Assembly: GCF_000953675.1 (NCBI RefSeq)
Contig: NZ_LN679998.1
Location: forward strand, 3,190,224-3,254,223
Source of the DNA: Paraclostridium sordellii
GTDB taxonomy: Bacteria; Bacillota; Clostridia; Peptostreptococcales; Peptostreptococcaceae
Length of the DNA: 64,000 bases
Direction: 5' to 3'
The notes under the pieces are model-generated. The model saw nothing but the letters and a program-made list of their open reading frames with translations. It was not told where the DNA came from and made no database searches. How positions within the stretch are numbered: the first letter of the stretch is position 1; the number at the start of each line of letters is the position of its first letter. Of the stretch, positions 44,811 to 54,172 are shown piece after piece. The position numbers and the translations under genes are program-made.

Positions 44811-46282
44811 ATTATCTCATCTACTAATAATTTACTCCCATTTATAACAACAGATACTCCGTTACCAGGATGAGTTGATGAACCTATAAAGTATAAGTTT
44901 TCTACACTTTTTGATTTCATATGAGGTCTAAAGTAACCTATTTGATTTAAATTATGACCTATTCCAAAAGCAGTTCCATAAAAAGAATTAAACTTGTCTT
45001 TTAAATCTTTTGGAGTTAAATAACTTTCATACAAAATATTTTCTTCAATATCTTCCATTCCTCTAATATTTTTTAATGTTTTCAAAACTTTATTTCTAGT
45101 GAATTTAACTAATTTATCATCCCATATAAATTCCTTATAGCTTAGATTAGGAACTCTTAAGATTATACTTAAAATCTCTTCATTATTTTTACATATACTA
45201 CTGTCAACTCTGCTTGGACAGTAAATATATAAAGATGGATCTTTTGGTATATTACCTATAAAAGGTGCTTGTATATTTTCTCTAAAGTTTTTACCTATAT
45301 AAATATTATGTACTTTTAAATTTTTATACTTTCTTCTAAGGACTAGGTATATGATAAACGTGGAACATGAATAATTTAAACTTTTAATTTTTTCATGTGT
45401 ATATCCATCCTTATTTTCTTTCTTATTTATTAAACTATTAACAGTATACGGAAAATCTGAGTTGCAAATCACCATATTTGACCTAAATATACCCTTATCT
45501 GTAACTACTCCTTTTGCAAGACCTTCACTTATTATAATCTCTTTAACATTAGTATTATTATATAAATTACCACCCATCTCTAAAAATACTTTTTCTAAAG
45601 CTTTAATATACGAATACATCCCTCCTTTTATATACCAAAGTCCATATACCTGTGAAATAGTAGGAATTAATGTATATAAATTAGATGACCTATATGGATC
45701 TATTCCTATATACATAGTTTGAAAAATTAAGTAATTCTTTAATTTTTCATCTTTTATATAATTTGCTATATATTTAGCAGAATTTAATACCGGATTAATT
45801 TTAAGTATTTTTTTCATACTATTAAAATTCACCATATCATTAAATTCTTCCATTGGTTTCTCCAAAAAATTTTCATTAGAAATTGTATACTTATTATAAG
45901 AGTTTGAAATAAAACTCAAATACCCTCTTGATAAATCAGTATCCATATTCTCTAAGTATTTTATAGTCTTACCTATGTCACTATAAAATTCATATGTGCT
46001 TTTATCATTATAAAATACTCTATACATGGTATCTAATTTTATTAACTCAATATAATTTGTATAGTCTTTATTTATGTAATTAAATAGTTCTATATATATT
46101 TGAGGAGTCATAAGTATTGACGCAGTTAAATCAAATTTATAACCTTGGTCATATAGTTGATTTAATTTACCTCCAATCTTATCTTCCTTTTCAATTATAG
46201 TGACTTTATATCCATTTTTTAATAGTCTAATCCCAGTACTAATACCTCCGATGCCTGCTCCAACTATAATAACATCTTTCAT
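44798..46282 (-). CDS. Phytoene desaturase-like FAD oxidoreductase (CrtI/CrtN family)
   Basis: A 494-aa flavoprotein. The N-terminal dinucleotide fold IIVGAGIGGISTGIRLLKNGYKVTIIEK (about 4-31) is followed by IGGKLNQLYDQGYKFDL. The C-terminal FAD motif is FIGSSTHPGNGVSVVINGSKLLVDEI (about 465-490). These are signatures of carotenoid desaturases and isomerases. No squalene/phytoene synthase (crtM/crtB) is in the window, so the substrate is unknown; a role other than pigment is possible. AGGAGGG precedes the ATG. It is a monocistronic unit. Confidence 0.82.
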   Translation of the reverse strand: MKDVIIVGAGIGGISTGIRLLKNGYKVTIIEKEDKIGGKLNQLYDQGYKFDLTASILMTPQIYIELFNYINKDYTNYIELIKLDTMYRVFYNDKSTYEFYSDIGKTIKYLENMDTDLSRGYLSFISNSYNKYTISNENFLEKPMEEFNDMVNFNSMKKILKINPVLNSAKYIANYIKDEKLKNYLIFQTMYIGIDPYRSSNLYTLIPTISQVYGLWYIKGGMYSYIKALEKVFLEMGGNLYNNTNVKEIIISEGLAKGVVTDKGIFRSNMVICNSDFPYTVNSLINKKENKDGYTHEKIKSLNYSCSTFIIYLVLRRKYKNLKVHNIYIGKNFRENIQAPFIGNIPKDPSLYIYCPSRVDSSICKNNEEILSIILRVPNLSYKEFIWDDKLVKFTRNKVLKTLKNIRGMEDIEENILYESYLTPKDLKDKFNSFYGTAFGIGHNLNQIGYFRPHMKSKSVENLYFIGSSTHPGNGVSVVINGSKLLVDEIIKNS

Positions 46283-46339
46283 ATATATTCCCTCCTCTTA
46301 TAGTTAGATATTATTTCCATTATATCGGAGGATTATAAT

Positions 46340-46387
46340 ATGATTTCTAACATAATTAAGTTTATAACTAAAATGTCTTTTTATTAA
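46340..46387 (+). CDS. Possible 15-residue peptide; rest of 46283-46591 empty
   Basis: MISNIIKFITKMSFY, with GGAGG eight bases before the ATG. It is hydrophobic with two lysines spaced to give one polar helix face, reminiscent of small membrane-active peptides. I cannot identify a promoter or terminator for it. It may be chance. The remaining intergenic DNA to the YitT terminator shows no other element. Confidence 0.25.
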   Translation: MISNIIKFITKMSFY

Positions 46388-46591
46388 AAATTCATACCAA
46401 GTACCACCATTATTAAGAATTTTGTATTTTAATGAATTTAGAGTATATAATATTTCCCAGGAAAATTTTAATTTACTTTATCAATTTTATCCTTAATATT
46501 AACCTAAATAATTTTATATTTTAATTAGTTCAATATAATTATCTAAAAATAACTAATTTGAAATATTTTAAGAAGTTATCAATTTAAATAA

Positions 46592-46627
46592 AAAAGAAGT
46601 AGCTTAAATATTTATGCTACTTCTTTT
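46592..46627 (-). terminator. Terminator overlapping the yitT stop codon
   Basis: AAAGAAGTAGC / GCTACTTCTTT hairpin followed by T-rich DNA on the minus strand; the 5' arm is in the last codons of the gene. Confidence 0.8.
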
Positions 46628-47268
46628 AACTCTGACTCTTTCTCTTCTTCTTTTTCTGACCTTTTCTTTTCTATTTTCTCTAAAACTCTATCAATTAATA
46701 ATCCATTTAAAACTATAACTAACATAGAATAAAAGCCTTTCTCTAACCCAAATGTAAATCCACCTACTATGGCTACAAAAAGATCAACTATAAGAAGGGA
46801 TACTCCTATATTAAGTGTTGAATATCTATTTAAAATTTTAGCTAGTATATCTGTTCCCCCTGTAGAAGCATTTATTGCAAATACCATAGCTAAACCTATT
46901 GCCGTTACTATAGTTCCCAATACAACAGCCAATAATAAATTTGTAGTTAAAGCTGTTGAATGCATTATTTTATCCATGAAATCTATAACTATTGATAACA
47001 TAAAACTTGCATATATTGTTTTTAATCCAAAATCTCCACCTATCAAAATAAAAGCTACTGTAAATAATATTAAATTGCCTATAAAAATTATAGTTCCCAT
47101 AGAAAACTTAGGAAAATAATGGTTTATTATAAGTGCTAATCCACTTAACCCTCCACCAGCTATATTATTAGGAGCGAAAAAATATTGAATTCCAACTGCA
47201 ACTAAAATTACACCTATAGTTACAACCCCATACTCTTTTAAACCTTTCAAAAAATTAAATTTGGTCAT
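46612..47268 (-). CDS. YitT-family (DUF161) membrane protein
   Basis: A 218-aa protein with about five transmembrane segments. The family motif NNIAGGGLSGLALIINH is at about 35-50, with ASTGGTDILAKIL about 135-147. It lacks the cytoplasmic DUF2179 domain of most YitT proteins and ends in a charged KKRSEKEEEKE tail. ATG at 47268 has AAGGA upstream; a reading 15 codons longer has no binding site. Function in the family is not established. Confidence 0.8.
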   Translation of the reverse strand: MTKFNFLKGLKEYGVVTIGVILVAVGIQYFFAPNNIAGGGLSGLALIINHYFPKFSMGTIIFIGNLILFTVAFILIGGDFGLKTIYASFMLSIVIDFMDKIMHSTALTTNLLLAVVLGTIVTAIGLAMVFAINASTGGTDILAKILNRYSTLNIGVSLLIVDLFVAIVGGFTFGLEKGFYSMLVIVLNGLLIDRVLEKIEKKRSEKEEEKESELKEVA

Positions 47269-47529
47269 GATGCGATTTCCTTCTTTCGTTGTCATATTTA
47301 TTTTAAAAAGCAATTAATAGAATACCAAACTTTATATAAATTTAATAGTAAAAATATTAATATTCTACATAATTTTTTTACTATTATATCTTTTATTTTA
47401 TATTTATGATATTTGCTGATTGTTTTTGTTTTTTTTTATATTTATTTGATTCTCGATTATTATTTACATTTGTTAATTTAGAAACTTAAAATTATATTAG
47501 TATAATAATTAAATTTAGGGGGATAATAT

Positions 47530-48738
47530 ATGAGTTTTGATACCACTGCTAAAAACAAAGCTTTATCTAATTTCTTAAATGAAAATTTAAATGATTTAAA
47601 ATCTAAGGGATTATACAATAAAATCGATTCTCTTCAAAGTTCAAACGGACCTATAATAACTATAGATGGGAAAAATCTTATAAATCTATCTTCAAACAAT
47701 TATCTTGGACTAGCTACAAATGAAAGGTTAGTAAATGCTACTATATCTGCTACAAAGAAGTATGGTGCTGGTGCTGGTGCTGTAAGAACTATAAATGGAA
47801 CCTTGGATATTCACGATAAATTAGAAGAAACTATCGCTAAGTTTAAAGGTACAGAAGCTGCTATTGCATTTCAGTCTGGATTTAATTGCAATATGGGTGC
47901 TATACAGGGAGTTATGGATAAAAATGATGCAATTTTATCAGATGAGCTTAACCATGCATCTATAATAGATGGATGTAAATTATCTGGTTCTAAGATAATA
48001 AGATTCAAACACTCTAATATGGATGATTTAAGAAATAAAGCTAAGGAAGCTAGAGAAAGTGGTTTATATAAAAAAATAATGGTTATAACTGATGGTGTTT
48101 TCTCTATGGATGGAGATATTGCAAAACTTCCCGAGATAGTTGAAATATCTGAAGAATTTGATTTGATAACTTATGTTGACGATGCTCACGGTTCTGGTGT
48201 AACAGGTAAAGGTGCTGGAACTTGTAAACATTTCGGTCTATCTGATAAAGTAGATTTCCAAATAGGTACACTATCTAAAGCTATAGGAGTTGTAGGAGGT
48301 TATGTGGCTGGTTCTAAAGATTTAATTGATTGGCTAAAAGTTAGAGGAAGACCCTTCTTATTTTCAACATCTTTAACACCAGGAGCTGCTGCTGCTTGTG
48401 CTGAATCTATTAACCTACTTATGGAAGATGAATCTTTAGTTAACAAGGTATGGGAAAATGGAAATTATCTTAAAGATGGATTAAAAAAATTAGGTTTTGA
48501 TATAGGAAATAGCGAAACACCGATAACACCTTGTATTATAGGTGATGAATCTAAAACTCAACTTTTTAGTAAAAGATTATTTGAAGAAGGAGTTTACGCC
48601 AAATCTATAGTATTTCCTACCGTTCCAAAAGGAACTGGAAGAGTTCGAAATATGCCAACAGCCGCACATACTAAAGAAATGCTAGATAGTGCACTTTCTA
48701 TCTATGAAAAAGTAGGGAAAGAATTAGGTGTTATATAA
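47530..48738 (+). CDS. kbl: Glycine C-acetyltransferase (2-amino-3-ketobutyrate CoA ligase)
   Basis: A 402-aa PLP enzyme of the alpha-oxoamine synthase family. It splits 2-amino-3-oxobutyrate with CoA into glycine and acetyl-CoA. Signatures are [11 protein letters not shown] (about 53-63), [12 protein letters not shown] and the PLP-lysine loop [13 protein letters not shown] (about 246-258). GGGGG precedes the ATG. A -10 (TATAAT, 47501-47506) is seen, with only a weak -35. Linkage to a threonine dehydrogenase gene assigns it to threonine degradation rather than biotin or haem synthesis. Confidence 0.93.
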   Translation: MSFDTTAKNKALSNFLNENLNDLKSKGLYNKIDSLQSSNGPIITIDGKNLINLSSNNYLGLATNERLVNATISATKKYGAGAGAVRTINGTLDIHDKLEETIAKFKGTEAAIAFQSGFNCNMGAIQGVMDKNDAILSDELNHASIIDGCKLSGSKIIRFKHSNMDDLRNKAKEARESGLYKKIMVITDGVFSMDGDIAKLPEIVEISEEFDLITYVDDAHGSGVTGKGAGTCKHFGLSDKVDFQIGTLSKAIGVVGGYVAGSKDLIDWLKVRGRPFLFSTSLTPGAAAACAESINLLMEDESLVNKVWENGNYLKDGLKKLGFDIGNSETPITPCIIGDESKTQLFSKRLFEEGVYAKSIVFPTVPKGTGRVRNMPTAAHTKEMLDSALSIYEKVGKELGVI

Positions 48739-48772
48739 AACATACTATTTTTAATTTGTAGGGGGTAAATTT

Positions 48773-49747
48773 ATGAAAAAAATTCTTGTTACAGGTGCTT
48801 TAGGTCAAATAGGTTCTGAATTAACTGAAAAACTTAGAAATGAATATGGAAAAAGCAATGTTTTAGCTACAGATATAAGAGTTATGGAAAATAGTTCAGT
48901 TGTATCTGATGGCTTATTTGAAACTTTAGATGTTATGGATATAGATGCTATGGGAAAATTGGCCAAGGAACATAATGCAGATACTATAATCCACTTAGCA
49001 TCTTTACTTTCAGCCGTCGGAGAACAAAAACCTCAGTTTGCTTGGAAATTAAATATGGGAGGATTGGTTAATGCTCTAGAAGTTTCTAAGGAAACTAAAG
49101 CAACTTTATTTGCTCCTAGTTCTATAGCAGCTTTTGGCCCTAATTCTCCAAAAGATTTAACTCCACAAGATACAATTCAAAGACCAAATACCATGTATGG
49201 TGTAACAAAAGTAGCTGGGGAATTATTAGCTGACTATTATTTCAGTAAATTTGGAGTAGATACAAGAAGTGTTAGGTTCCCTGGACTTATATCTTATGTA
49301 ACACCTCCAGGTGGTGGAACTACTGACTATGCTGTTGATATATACTATGAAGCTCTTAAAAATAAAAAATATGAGTCTTTCATTGCTGAAGGAACTAAGA
49401 TGGACATGATGTATATGCCTGATGCTCTACAAGCTGTTGTTGATTTACTTGAAGCTGATAGCTCTAAACTTATACATAGAAATGCATTTAATATAACAGC
49501 TATGAATTTTTCTCCTGAGGAAATAGCATCTGAAATAAAAAAACATATACCAGAGTTTGATTTTGGATATAATGTAGATCCAGTTCGTCAATCTATAGCT
49601 GAGTCTTGGCCGAATTCTATAGATCCAAGTTGTGCTATAAACGAATGGGGATTTAAGTTTGAATATGATTTAAGTAAAATGACTGAAGATATGCTAAAAA
49701 AATTATGTGAAAAAGGTGTTAATAAAGGTAGTTTACAAGACGCTTAA
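48773..49747 (+). CDS. tdh: L-threonine 3-dehydrogenase, short-chain (epimerase-like) type
   Basis: A 324-aa NAD-dependent enzyme oxidising threonine to 2-amino-3-oxobutyrate. It belongs to the extended SDR class: the nucleotide motif is VTGALGQIGSELTEKL (about 5-20), and the catalytic Tyr-x3-Lys lies in MYGVTKVAGE (about 142-151). RFPGLISY and the MDMMYMPDAL segment are typical of epimerase-type threonine dehydrogenases. It follows kbl by 34 bases with GGGGG upstream. Together they convert threonine to glycine plus acetyl-CoA. Confidence 0.92.
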   Translation: MKKILVTGALGQIGSELTEKLRNEYGKSNVLATDIRVMENSSVVSDGLFETLDVMDIDAMGKLAKEHNADTIIHLASLLSAVGEQKPQFAWKLNMGGLVNALEVSKETKATLFAPSSIAAFGPNSPKDLTPQDTIQRPNTMYGVTKVAGELLADYYFSKFGVDTRSVRFPGLISYVTPPGGGTTDYAVDIYYEALKNKKYESFIAEGTKMDMMYMPDALQAVVDLLEADSSKLIHRNAFNITAMNFSPEEIASEIKKHIPEFDFGYNVDPVRQSIAESWPNSIDPSCAINEWGFKFEYDLSKMTEDMLKKLCEKGVNKGSLQDA

Positions 49748-49806
49748 TTTAATAAATCCTTTGTATAATAAAGTTAATTAATAAGTTCTTAAAATGTACA
49801 ATGTAA

Positions 49807-49857
49807 AAATACTATATTGATGAAAAAATCTCTAAATCTTTCATCAATATAGTATTT
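49807..49857. terminator. Bidirectional terminator after tdh
   Basis: AAATACTATATTGATGAAA / TTTCATCAATATAGTATTT, 19-base arms around a 13-base loop, between convergent genes. Confidence 0.8.
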
Positions 49858-49860
49858 AAA

Positions 49861-50307
49861 TTAATCTTTATTTATCTCATTTTTATAATAATTATATCTT
49901 TTATCTATCATAGAAAACATTTTATAATAATTTTCCCATATATCTTCTACTTCATATGAAGAATTTAAGTTATAATCTTTAAATACCTCATTATAATCAG
50001 CTATATATTGACAGTAATCTTCCCTACTACTTAAGTAATATCCTAAAGTAAATTCTAAAGCTTTTTTATCAATAAATTTATCATCTAAGACTCTATTACA
50101 TTTATTTAAGAAAATTTGTCTACCTGTTATTTTACGTTTCTTGAAATTTTCTATATCTTCTTTTAGAATATTTTTTAAAAATTCACTTTCTAAATTATTT
50201 TCTATAATCCATCCTAAAAATATTCCTATATGTGTAGCTGCATGTAATTTATCTAAATTATCTGGATAATTATCTCGATAATGCCAATCCATACTATCAA
50301 TTATCAT
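49861..50307 (-). CDS. Uncharacterised protein (possible DUF7832-like)
   Basis: A 148-aa acidic soluble protein. The segment WHYRDNYPDNLDKLHAATHIG with IFLGWIIENNL resembles an uncharacterised family that I associate loosely with DUF7832; some relatives are found near toxin-immunity loci. No toxin gene is visible here. AGGGGAG precedes the ATG. It is 26 bases downstream of the DUF488 gene and may be cotranscribed with it. Confidence 0.6.
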   Translation of the reverse strand: MIIDSMDWHYRDNYPDNLDKLHAATHIGIFLGWIIENNLESEFLKNILKEDIENFKKRKITGRQIFLNKCNRVLDDKFIDKKALEFTLGYYLSSREDYCQYIADYNEVFKDYNLNSSYEVEDIWENYYKMFSMIDKRYNYYKNEINKD

Positions 50308-50333
50308 GTTCTATTCTCCCCTAATAAAATTTA

Positions 50334-50951
50334 CTATTTACCTATATCTTCTGTCCTATAACCAATCTCTTTATTAGCTAACATATATCCCTCTTCAATC
50401 ATATCATCTCTAGTTTTTGAAGTTCCTAATAAGGTATCTATACTCAATTGATTTCTATCTATAAAGTACTTATTAAGTAAAGATTCTTCTATATCATTTT
50501 GATTTCCTAGATTGCCTTCATGCAATATATACTTAATATTAAATCCATTTTGATTTAAATATCTTCCTAACATTATACTTCGATGACATCTTATTGGGTC
50601 TTGCATAGCAGCTAATAAAACAATTTTATACCCCATTTCAATCCCTTTTTTAAGTCTTTCTACTCCTTTTAGAAAAATATCCTCTTTTATAACTTTTGTA
50701 AAGTCTGCATATCCTTCTTCATTATAGGATTCTTTAGTTTGTCTTTTAGCTCCAAATTCATTTCCCATGTATATATAAGCTATATTATCTTTTTTAAGAC
50801 TTTCTTTAAAAGCTTCTCTATTATACTGAATATTATATTTAGAATAAGGTGTTTCTCTTATATCTACTACGCAATTTATATCATATTTTTTTATCATACT
50901 TATAAACTTTTCATAAGGATAATTCGAATGTCCTATTGTAAATATCTCCAT
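50334..50951 (-). CDS. DUF488 family protein
   Basis: A 205-aa protein with the DUF488 signatures FTIGHSNYPYEKFI (about 4-17), VVDIRETPYSKYN, and MQDPIRCHRSIMLGRYL, where the Cys-His-Arg is invariant and may bind a ligand. Molecular function is unknown. The ATG at 50951 has GAGGTG five bases upstream; a longer reading includes that site. About 150 bp of AT-rich DNA lies upstream. Confidence 0.8.
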   Translation of the reverse strand: MEIFTIGHSNYPYEKFISMIKKYDINCVVDIRETPYSKYNIQYNREAFKESLKKDNIAYIYMGNEFGAKRQTKESYNEEGYADFTKVIKEDIFLKGVERLKKGIEMGYKIVLLAAMQDPIRCHRSIMLGRYLNQNGFNIKYILHEGNLGNQNDIEESLLNKYFIDRNQLSIDTLLGTSKTRDDMIEEGYMLANKEIGYRTEDIGK

Positions 50952-51107
50952 ATAATCACCTCGTAAGCACATTTTCATCTAAGAACTACGATAACAAAGT
51001 ATATCTAACTTAATATTTCCCAAATTTATATAAGTTTATTTTTAATTATAAAAAATTTGCTATAATATATTAACTTTAATTTATTTGTAATATTATATTA
51101 TAAGCTT

Positions 51108-51434
51108 TTATTTATGTGTTCCATGTATAACTTTAAATCCTTCTTGTGATAAAAGTATTTCATGCTTATCATAATCTCTGCATTCAACTTTAGCACATAA
51201 CGCTATATGTATTACATCTACATCATTTCTCTTAAGTTGATTTATTTTATTTTCCCAATCTTCATCTTCAAATATCATTTTTTTACACCCACTACAATAG
51301 AAAAAACTTTTAAGTATTGGTTTTTCATCTTTATAACATTCAAATGCATCTTGGGAGTTATTATAGGCATTAAAACACCCCGTTCCACTACATTTGTTCG
51401 AAAGTTTTCTACATGCCATAATAGCTATATTCAT
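51108..51434 (-). CDS. CGGC-domain protein
   Basis: A 108-aa cysteine-rich protein. MACRKLSNKCSGTGCFNAY (about 6-24) and YCSGCKKM (about 46-53) provide a cysteine cluster typical of CGGC-domain proteins, probably a metal site. HIALCAKVECR near 77-87 adds two more cysteines. The function is unknown. AAGGAG precedes the ATG. Confidence 0.75.
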   Translation of the reverse strand: MNIAIMACRKLSNKCSGTGCFNAYNNSQDAFECYKDEKPILKSFFYCSGCKKMIFEDEDWENKINQLKRNDVDVIHIALCAKVECRDYDKHEILLSQEGFKVIHGTHK

Positions 51435-51471
51435 AAATCATCTCTCCTTATGTATTAAATTTGATGTAACT

Positions 51472-52191
51472 TTATTTTACTATACCACCTTCAGTTATTA
51501 TACCTGTTATTTCATCTAATGTGGCAAACTTATAAAATTCATCATAATTGAACTTTTCATTTTCCATAACTAAATAATTTCTATTTGAACATTCAATTAT
51601 CGTTTTTTTAGTATTACCATCTTCTAAGTTCACTGTACTTATATACCCAGTTTCTTTATTTATTCCACATAAACCTATAAAAGCTTTATCATAAGTAAAT
51701 TTTCTAATATATCTATCAGCTGCAGCTCCTACTATAGCTTCAACTTCTTTGTTAAATTCGCCACCTATTAAAATAATTTTTATATTTTTATTCCTTTTTA
51801 ATTCTAGTACAATTTCTATCATATTTGTAACTACTGTAATATCTTTATTTGTTTTATTTAATTCTTTAGCAAGTTCAAGGTTGTTGGTTGATGTATCTAG
51901 AAATATTACATCTTTATCTTCTATAAGCGTTATAGCATTTAAAGCTATTGATTTCTTTGCCTCTATATTTATATACTTTCTTTCCTCTACTTTTTTAATT
52001 TCAATATGATTTCTTTGAGCTATTGCACCACCATAGACTCTTTTTAAGTGACCTCTACTTTCCAACTCCTTTAAATCTTTTCTTATACAATCTTCAGTTA
52101 CTGAAAATAGATTGGATAAATCCTTTACTTTTACTCTGCCTTTTTCTTCAATTATCTCTATAATCTTTTCATATCGTTCTTCTAAAAACAA
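51472..52191 (-). CDS. DeoR-family transcriptional regulator
   Basis: A 239-aa repressor. The N-terminal helix-turn-helix (about 5-57, VKDLSNLFSVTEDCIRKDLKELESRGHLKRVYGGA) is followed by a sugar-phosphate-binding DeoRC domain (about 75-230, with DVIFLDTSTNNLELA and ITVVTNMIEIVLEL). It would control a sugar or nucleoside gene set, but no metabolic operon is adjacent. The start is TTG with GAGGTG upstream. Confidence 0.87.
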   Translation of the reverse strand: MFLEERYEKIIEIIEEKGRVKVKDLSNLFSVTEDCIRKDLKELESRGHLKRVYGGAIAQRNHIEIKKVEERKYINIEAKKSIALNAITLIEDKDVIFLDTSTNNLELAKELNKTNKDITVVTNMIEIVLELKRNKNIKIILIGGEFNKEVEAIVGAAADRYIRKFTYDKAFIGLCGINKETGYISTVNLEDGNTKKTIIECSNRNYLVMENEKFNYDEFYKFATLDEITGIITEGGIVK

Positions 52192-52362
52192 TTAATTCAC
52201 CTCAAATTTAAAATCTATTTATTTATTATTTATTATTACTTATTATTATTTTTTATTGATTCTTTTTAACTACTATATTATACTAAAAATATAATGTTTT
52301 AGATATAAGGTAGCGTTATAAGTTAATTCTTAGCGTGATACTTTATATAAATACGTAAGTAT

Positions 52363-52396
52363 AAAAAAAGCACTAATCAAAAGATTAGTGCTTTTT
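52363..52396 (-). terminator. Intrinsic terminator of the phnA-like gene
   Basis: AAAAGCACTAATC / GATTAGTGCTTTT hairpin with T-run on the minus strand. Confidence 0.85.
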
Positions 52397-52413
52397 ATTT
52401 AATTAATAAAAAA

Positions 52414-52755
52414 TTATGCTTTTTTAACTACGCTAGATTTTAATTTCATAGCTCCGAATCCGTCTATTTTACACTCTATATCATGTCCATCTGCTGCATC
52501 TGGAACTAAACGGATACTTTTTACTTTTGTTCCTATTTTTATAGATGATGAACTTCCTTTTACTTTAAGATCTTTTACTACTGTAACCGCATCTCCATCA
52601 TTTAAAACATTTCCGTTTACATCCTTTATAACTACTTCTTCTTCCTTAGAATCTTCTGGACTCCACTCATAAGCACATTCAGGACAAACTAAAAGACTTC
52701 CATCTTCATAAGTATATTCTGAATTACATTTTGGGCAATTTGGTAATTTTTCCAT
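52414..52755 (-). CDS. PhnA/YjdM-family zinc-ribbon protein
   Basis: A 113-aa protein with an N-terminal zinc ribbon ([25 protein letters not shown], two Cys-x2-Cys pairs at about 7-31) and a C-terminal domain (about 45-113) with [18 protein letters not shown] and KSSVVKKA. It belongs to the alkylphosphonate-utilisation-operon protein PhnA family, whose phosphonate role is doubtful. GGAGG precedes the ATG. It is a single gene. Confidence 0.9.
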   Translation of the reverse strand: MEKLPNCPKCNSEYTYEDGSLLVCPECAYEWSPEDSKEEEVVIKDVNGNVLNDGDAVTVVKDLKVKGSSSSIKIGTKVKSIRLVPDAADGHDIECKIDGFGAMKLKSSVVKKA

Positions 52756-52906
52756 AATTTAAATTCCTCCGTTCATATTTAAATTTCTATCTCTTCATAG
52801 TTATATATAATATCATAGTCTTATCATATTGACAAATTTCCATCCAATATACACTTAAATTTCATTATTTTTTATTATTTTTCTTTGAAATTCATCATTT
52901 TACTCT

Positions 52907-53680
52907 TTATTTAAAAATATTATAAACATTTAGTATTACTATAGCTATAAGAACTGTATTAAATACTTTTACTATATTTTTTTCTGAAACAGATTTATTT
53001 AATCTATATCCAATAATTCCACCTAAAACCCCTCCTATAAGCATTATAGGTAACATTTCTAACTTATAGTTTGAAAATCCTGTAGTTAATGCTATAGATA
53101 ATATCTTAGATCCTTGTGAGAAAAATATCACTATTATAGAATTCCTTGCTGCCTCGTTTGCTGACATTGAAAAGAGTATTGTAAATGCAGCTACATTCAT
53201 TGGACCTCCACCTATTCCTAGAAAAGCTGATATAGCTCCTAAAAATAATCCTAGCAATCCAATTAAAGTTATATTGTTTATATTATAAGTTTTAATATTA
53301 CTTTTATTTTTCATATAAATAAATACTATCAATAACAATATTATTAACATTACACTTTGTACATTATTTATAATATTAATATTAATTCTTGAAGAAGTTA
53401 TTAAAGTCATTATTTTTTGACCTATAACTCCACCAATAATAGATCCTATAGCTACTATAATTGTATTTTTAGAATTTATTTTATTCTTTTTCTTTAATTG
53501 GTAAAATACTGTAACTATAGACATAATAAATATAGTTGAAGATGATAATAGATTTACTGTAGGTAAAGAATATTTACTCAATGCATCTAATGCAGGTTTT
53601 ATTATAACGCCTCCACCTATTCCAGCTGCAGAACCTATTATCGTCGAAATAATCGCTATTAAAAAGTATAAAATTTCCAT
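52907..53680 (-). CDS. TauE/SafE-family sulfite/anion exporter
   Basis: A 257-aa membrane protein with about eight helices in two repeats. Each repeat starts with a glycine-rich pattern: IGSAAGIGGGVIIKPAL (about 16-32) and LGAISAFLGIGGGPMNVAAF (about 146-165). The family moves sulfite, sulfonates or other organosulfur anions. It is 11 bases downstream of a DsrE-fold gene, suggesting a sulfur-related unit. Confidence 0.88.
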   Translation of the reverse strand: MEILYFLIAIISTIIGSAAGIGGGVIIKPALDALSKYSLPTVNLLSSSTIFIMSIVTVFYQLKKKNKINSKNTIIVAIGSIIGGVIGQKIMTLITSSRININIINNVQSVMLIILLLIVFIYMKNKSNIKTYNINNITLIGLLGLFLGAISAFLGIGGGPMNVAAFTILFSMSANEAARNSIIVIFFSQGSKILSIALTTGFSNYKLEMLPIMLIGGVLGGIIGYRLNKSVSEKNIVKVFNTVLIAIVILNVYNIFK

Positions 53681-53691
53681 AGTGTAATACC

Positions 53692-54030
53692 TTAAGGTTT
53701 TATGTAATAAAATCCTTCACTTTGTTTTTTTGCAAGTTCCATAACTCCAGCTGGAACAACTTCTATAAACTCACAAAGTTGATCAGAACTTATATCTAAT
53801 TTTTTTAAAGTATTATTGCAGGCTGTAAATCTAACCCCTTTATTTGAAAATAACTTCAACTTATCATATATATTTAAAGCTATAGCTTTCTCCTTAGTAT
53901 AGTTTATTATAGCTTCTCCATGTACTAGCATTTCTAATGTTATTTTAGGGTCTAAATTTAATAGATTTTCTATATTTCCTAAAGCCATACTCCATCTATC
54001 TAGTTGATTGACATGTAATATAATTTTCAT
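53692..54030 (-). CDS. DsrE/DsrF-like family protein
   Basis: A 112-aa protein of DsrE-like fold: MKIILHVNQLDRWSMALGNIENLL at the N-terminus, LEMLVHGEAIINY (about 33-45), RFTACNNTLKKL with a single cysteine near 71, and the C-terminal VVPAGVMELAKKQSEGFYYIKP. Some members carry sulfur on that cysteine. Paired with TauE, it may serve sulfur trafficking. GGGGG precedes the ATG. Confidence 0.82.
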   Translation of the reverse strand: MKIILHVNQLDRWSMALGNIENLLNLDPKITLEMLVHGEAIINYTKEKAIALNIYDKLKLFSNKGVRFTACNNTLKKLDISSDQLCEFIEVVPAGVMELAKKQSEGFYYIKP

Positions 54031-54172
54031 TTGGCTTTACCCCCTATTCTAATAATTTTTCTTAAATATTTACCCTATTAAAGATTTATACCCTCCATAT
54101 AAATATGGTAACGCTACTGTATAGCTTATAATCATAATACTTTTTAATAAATATCATCTAAATTTTAGATAC

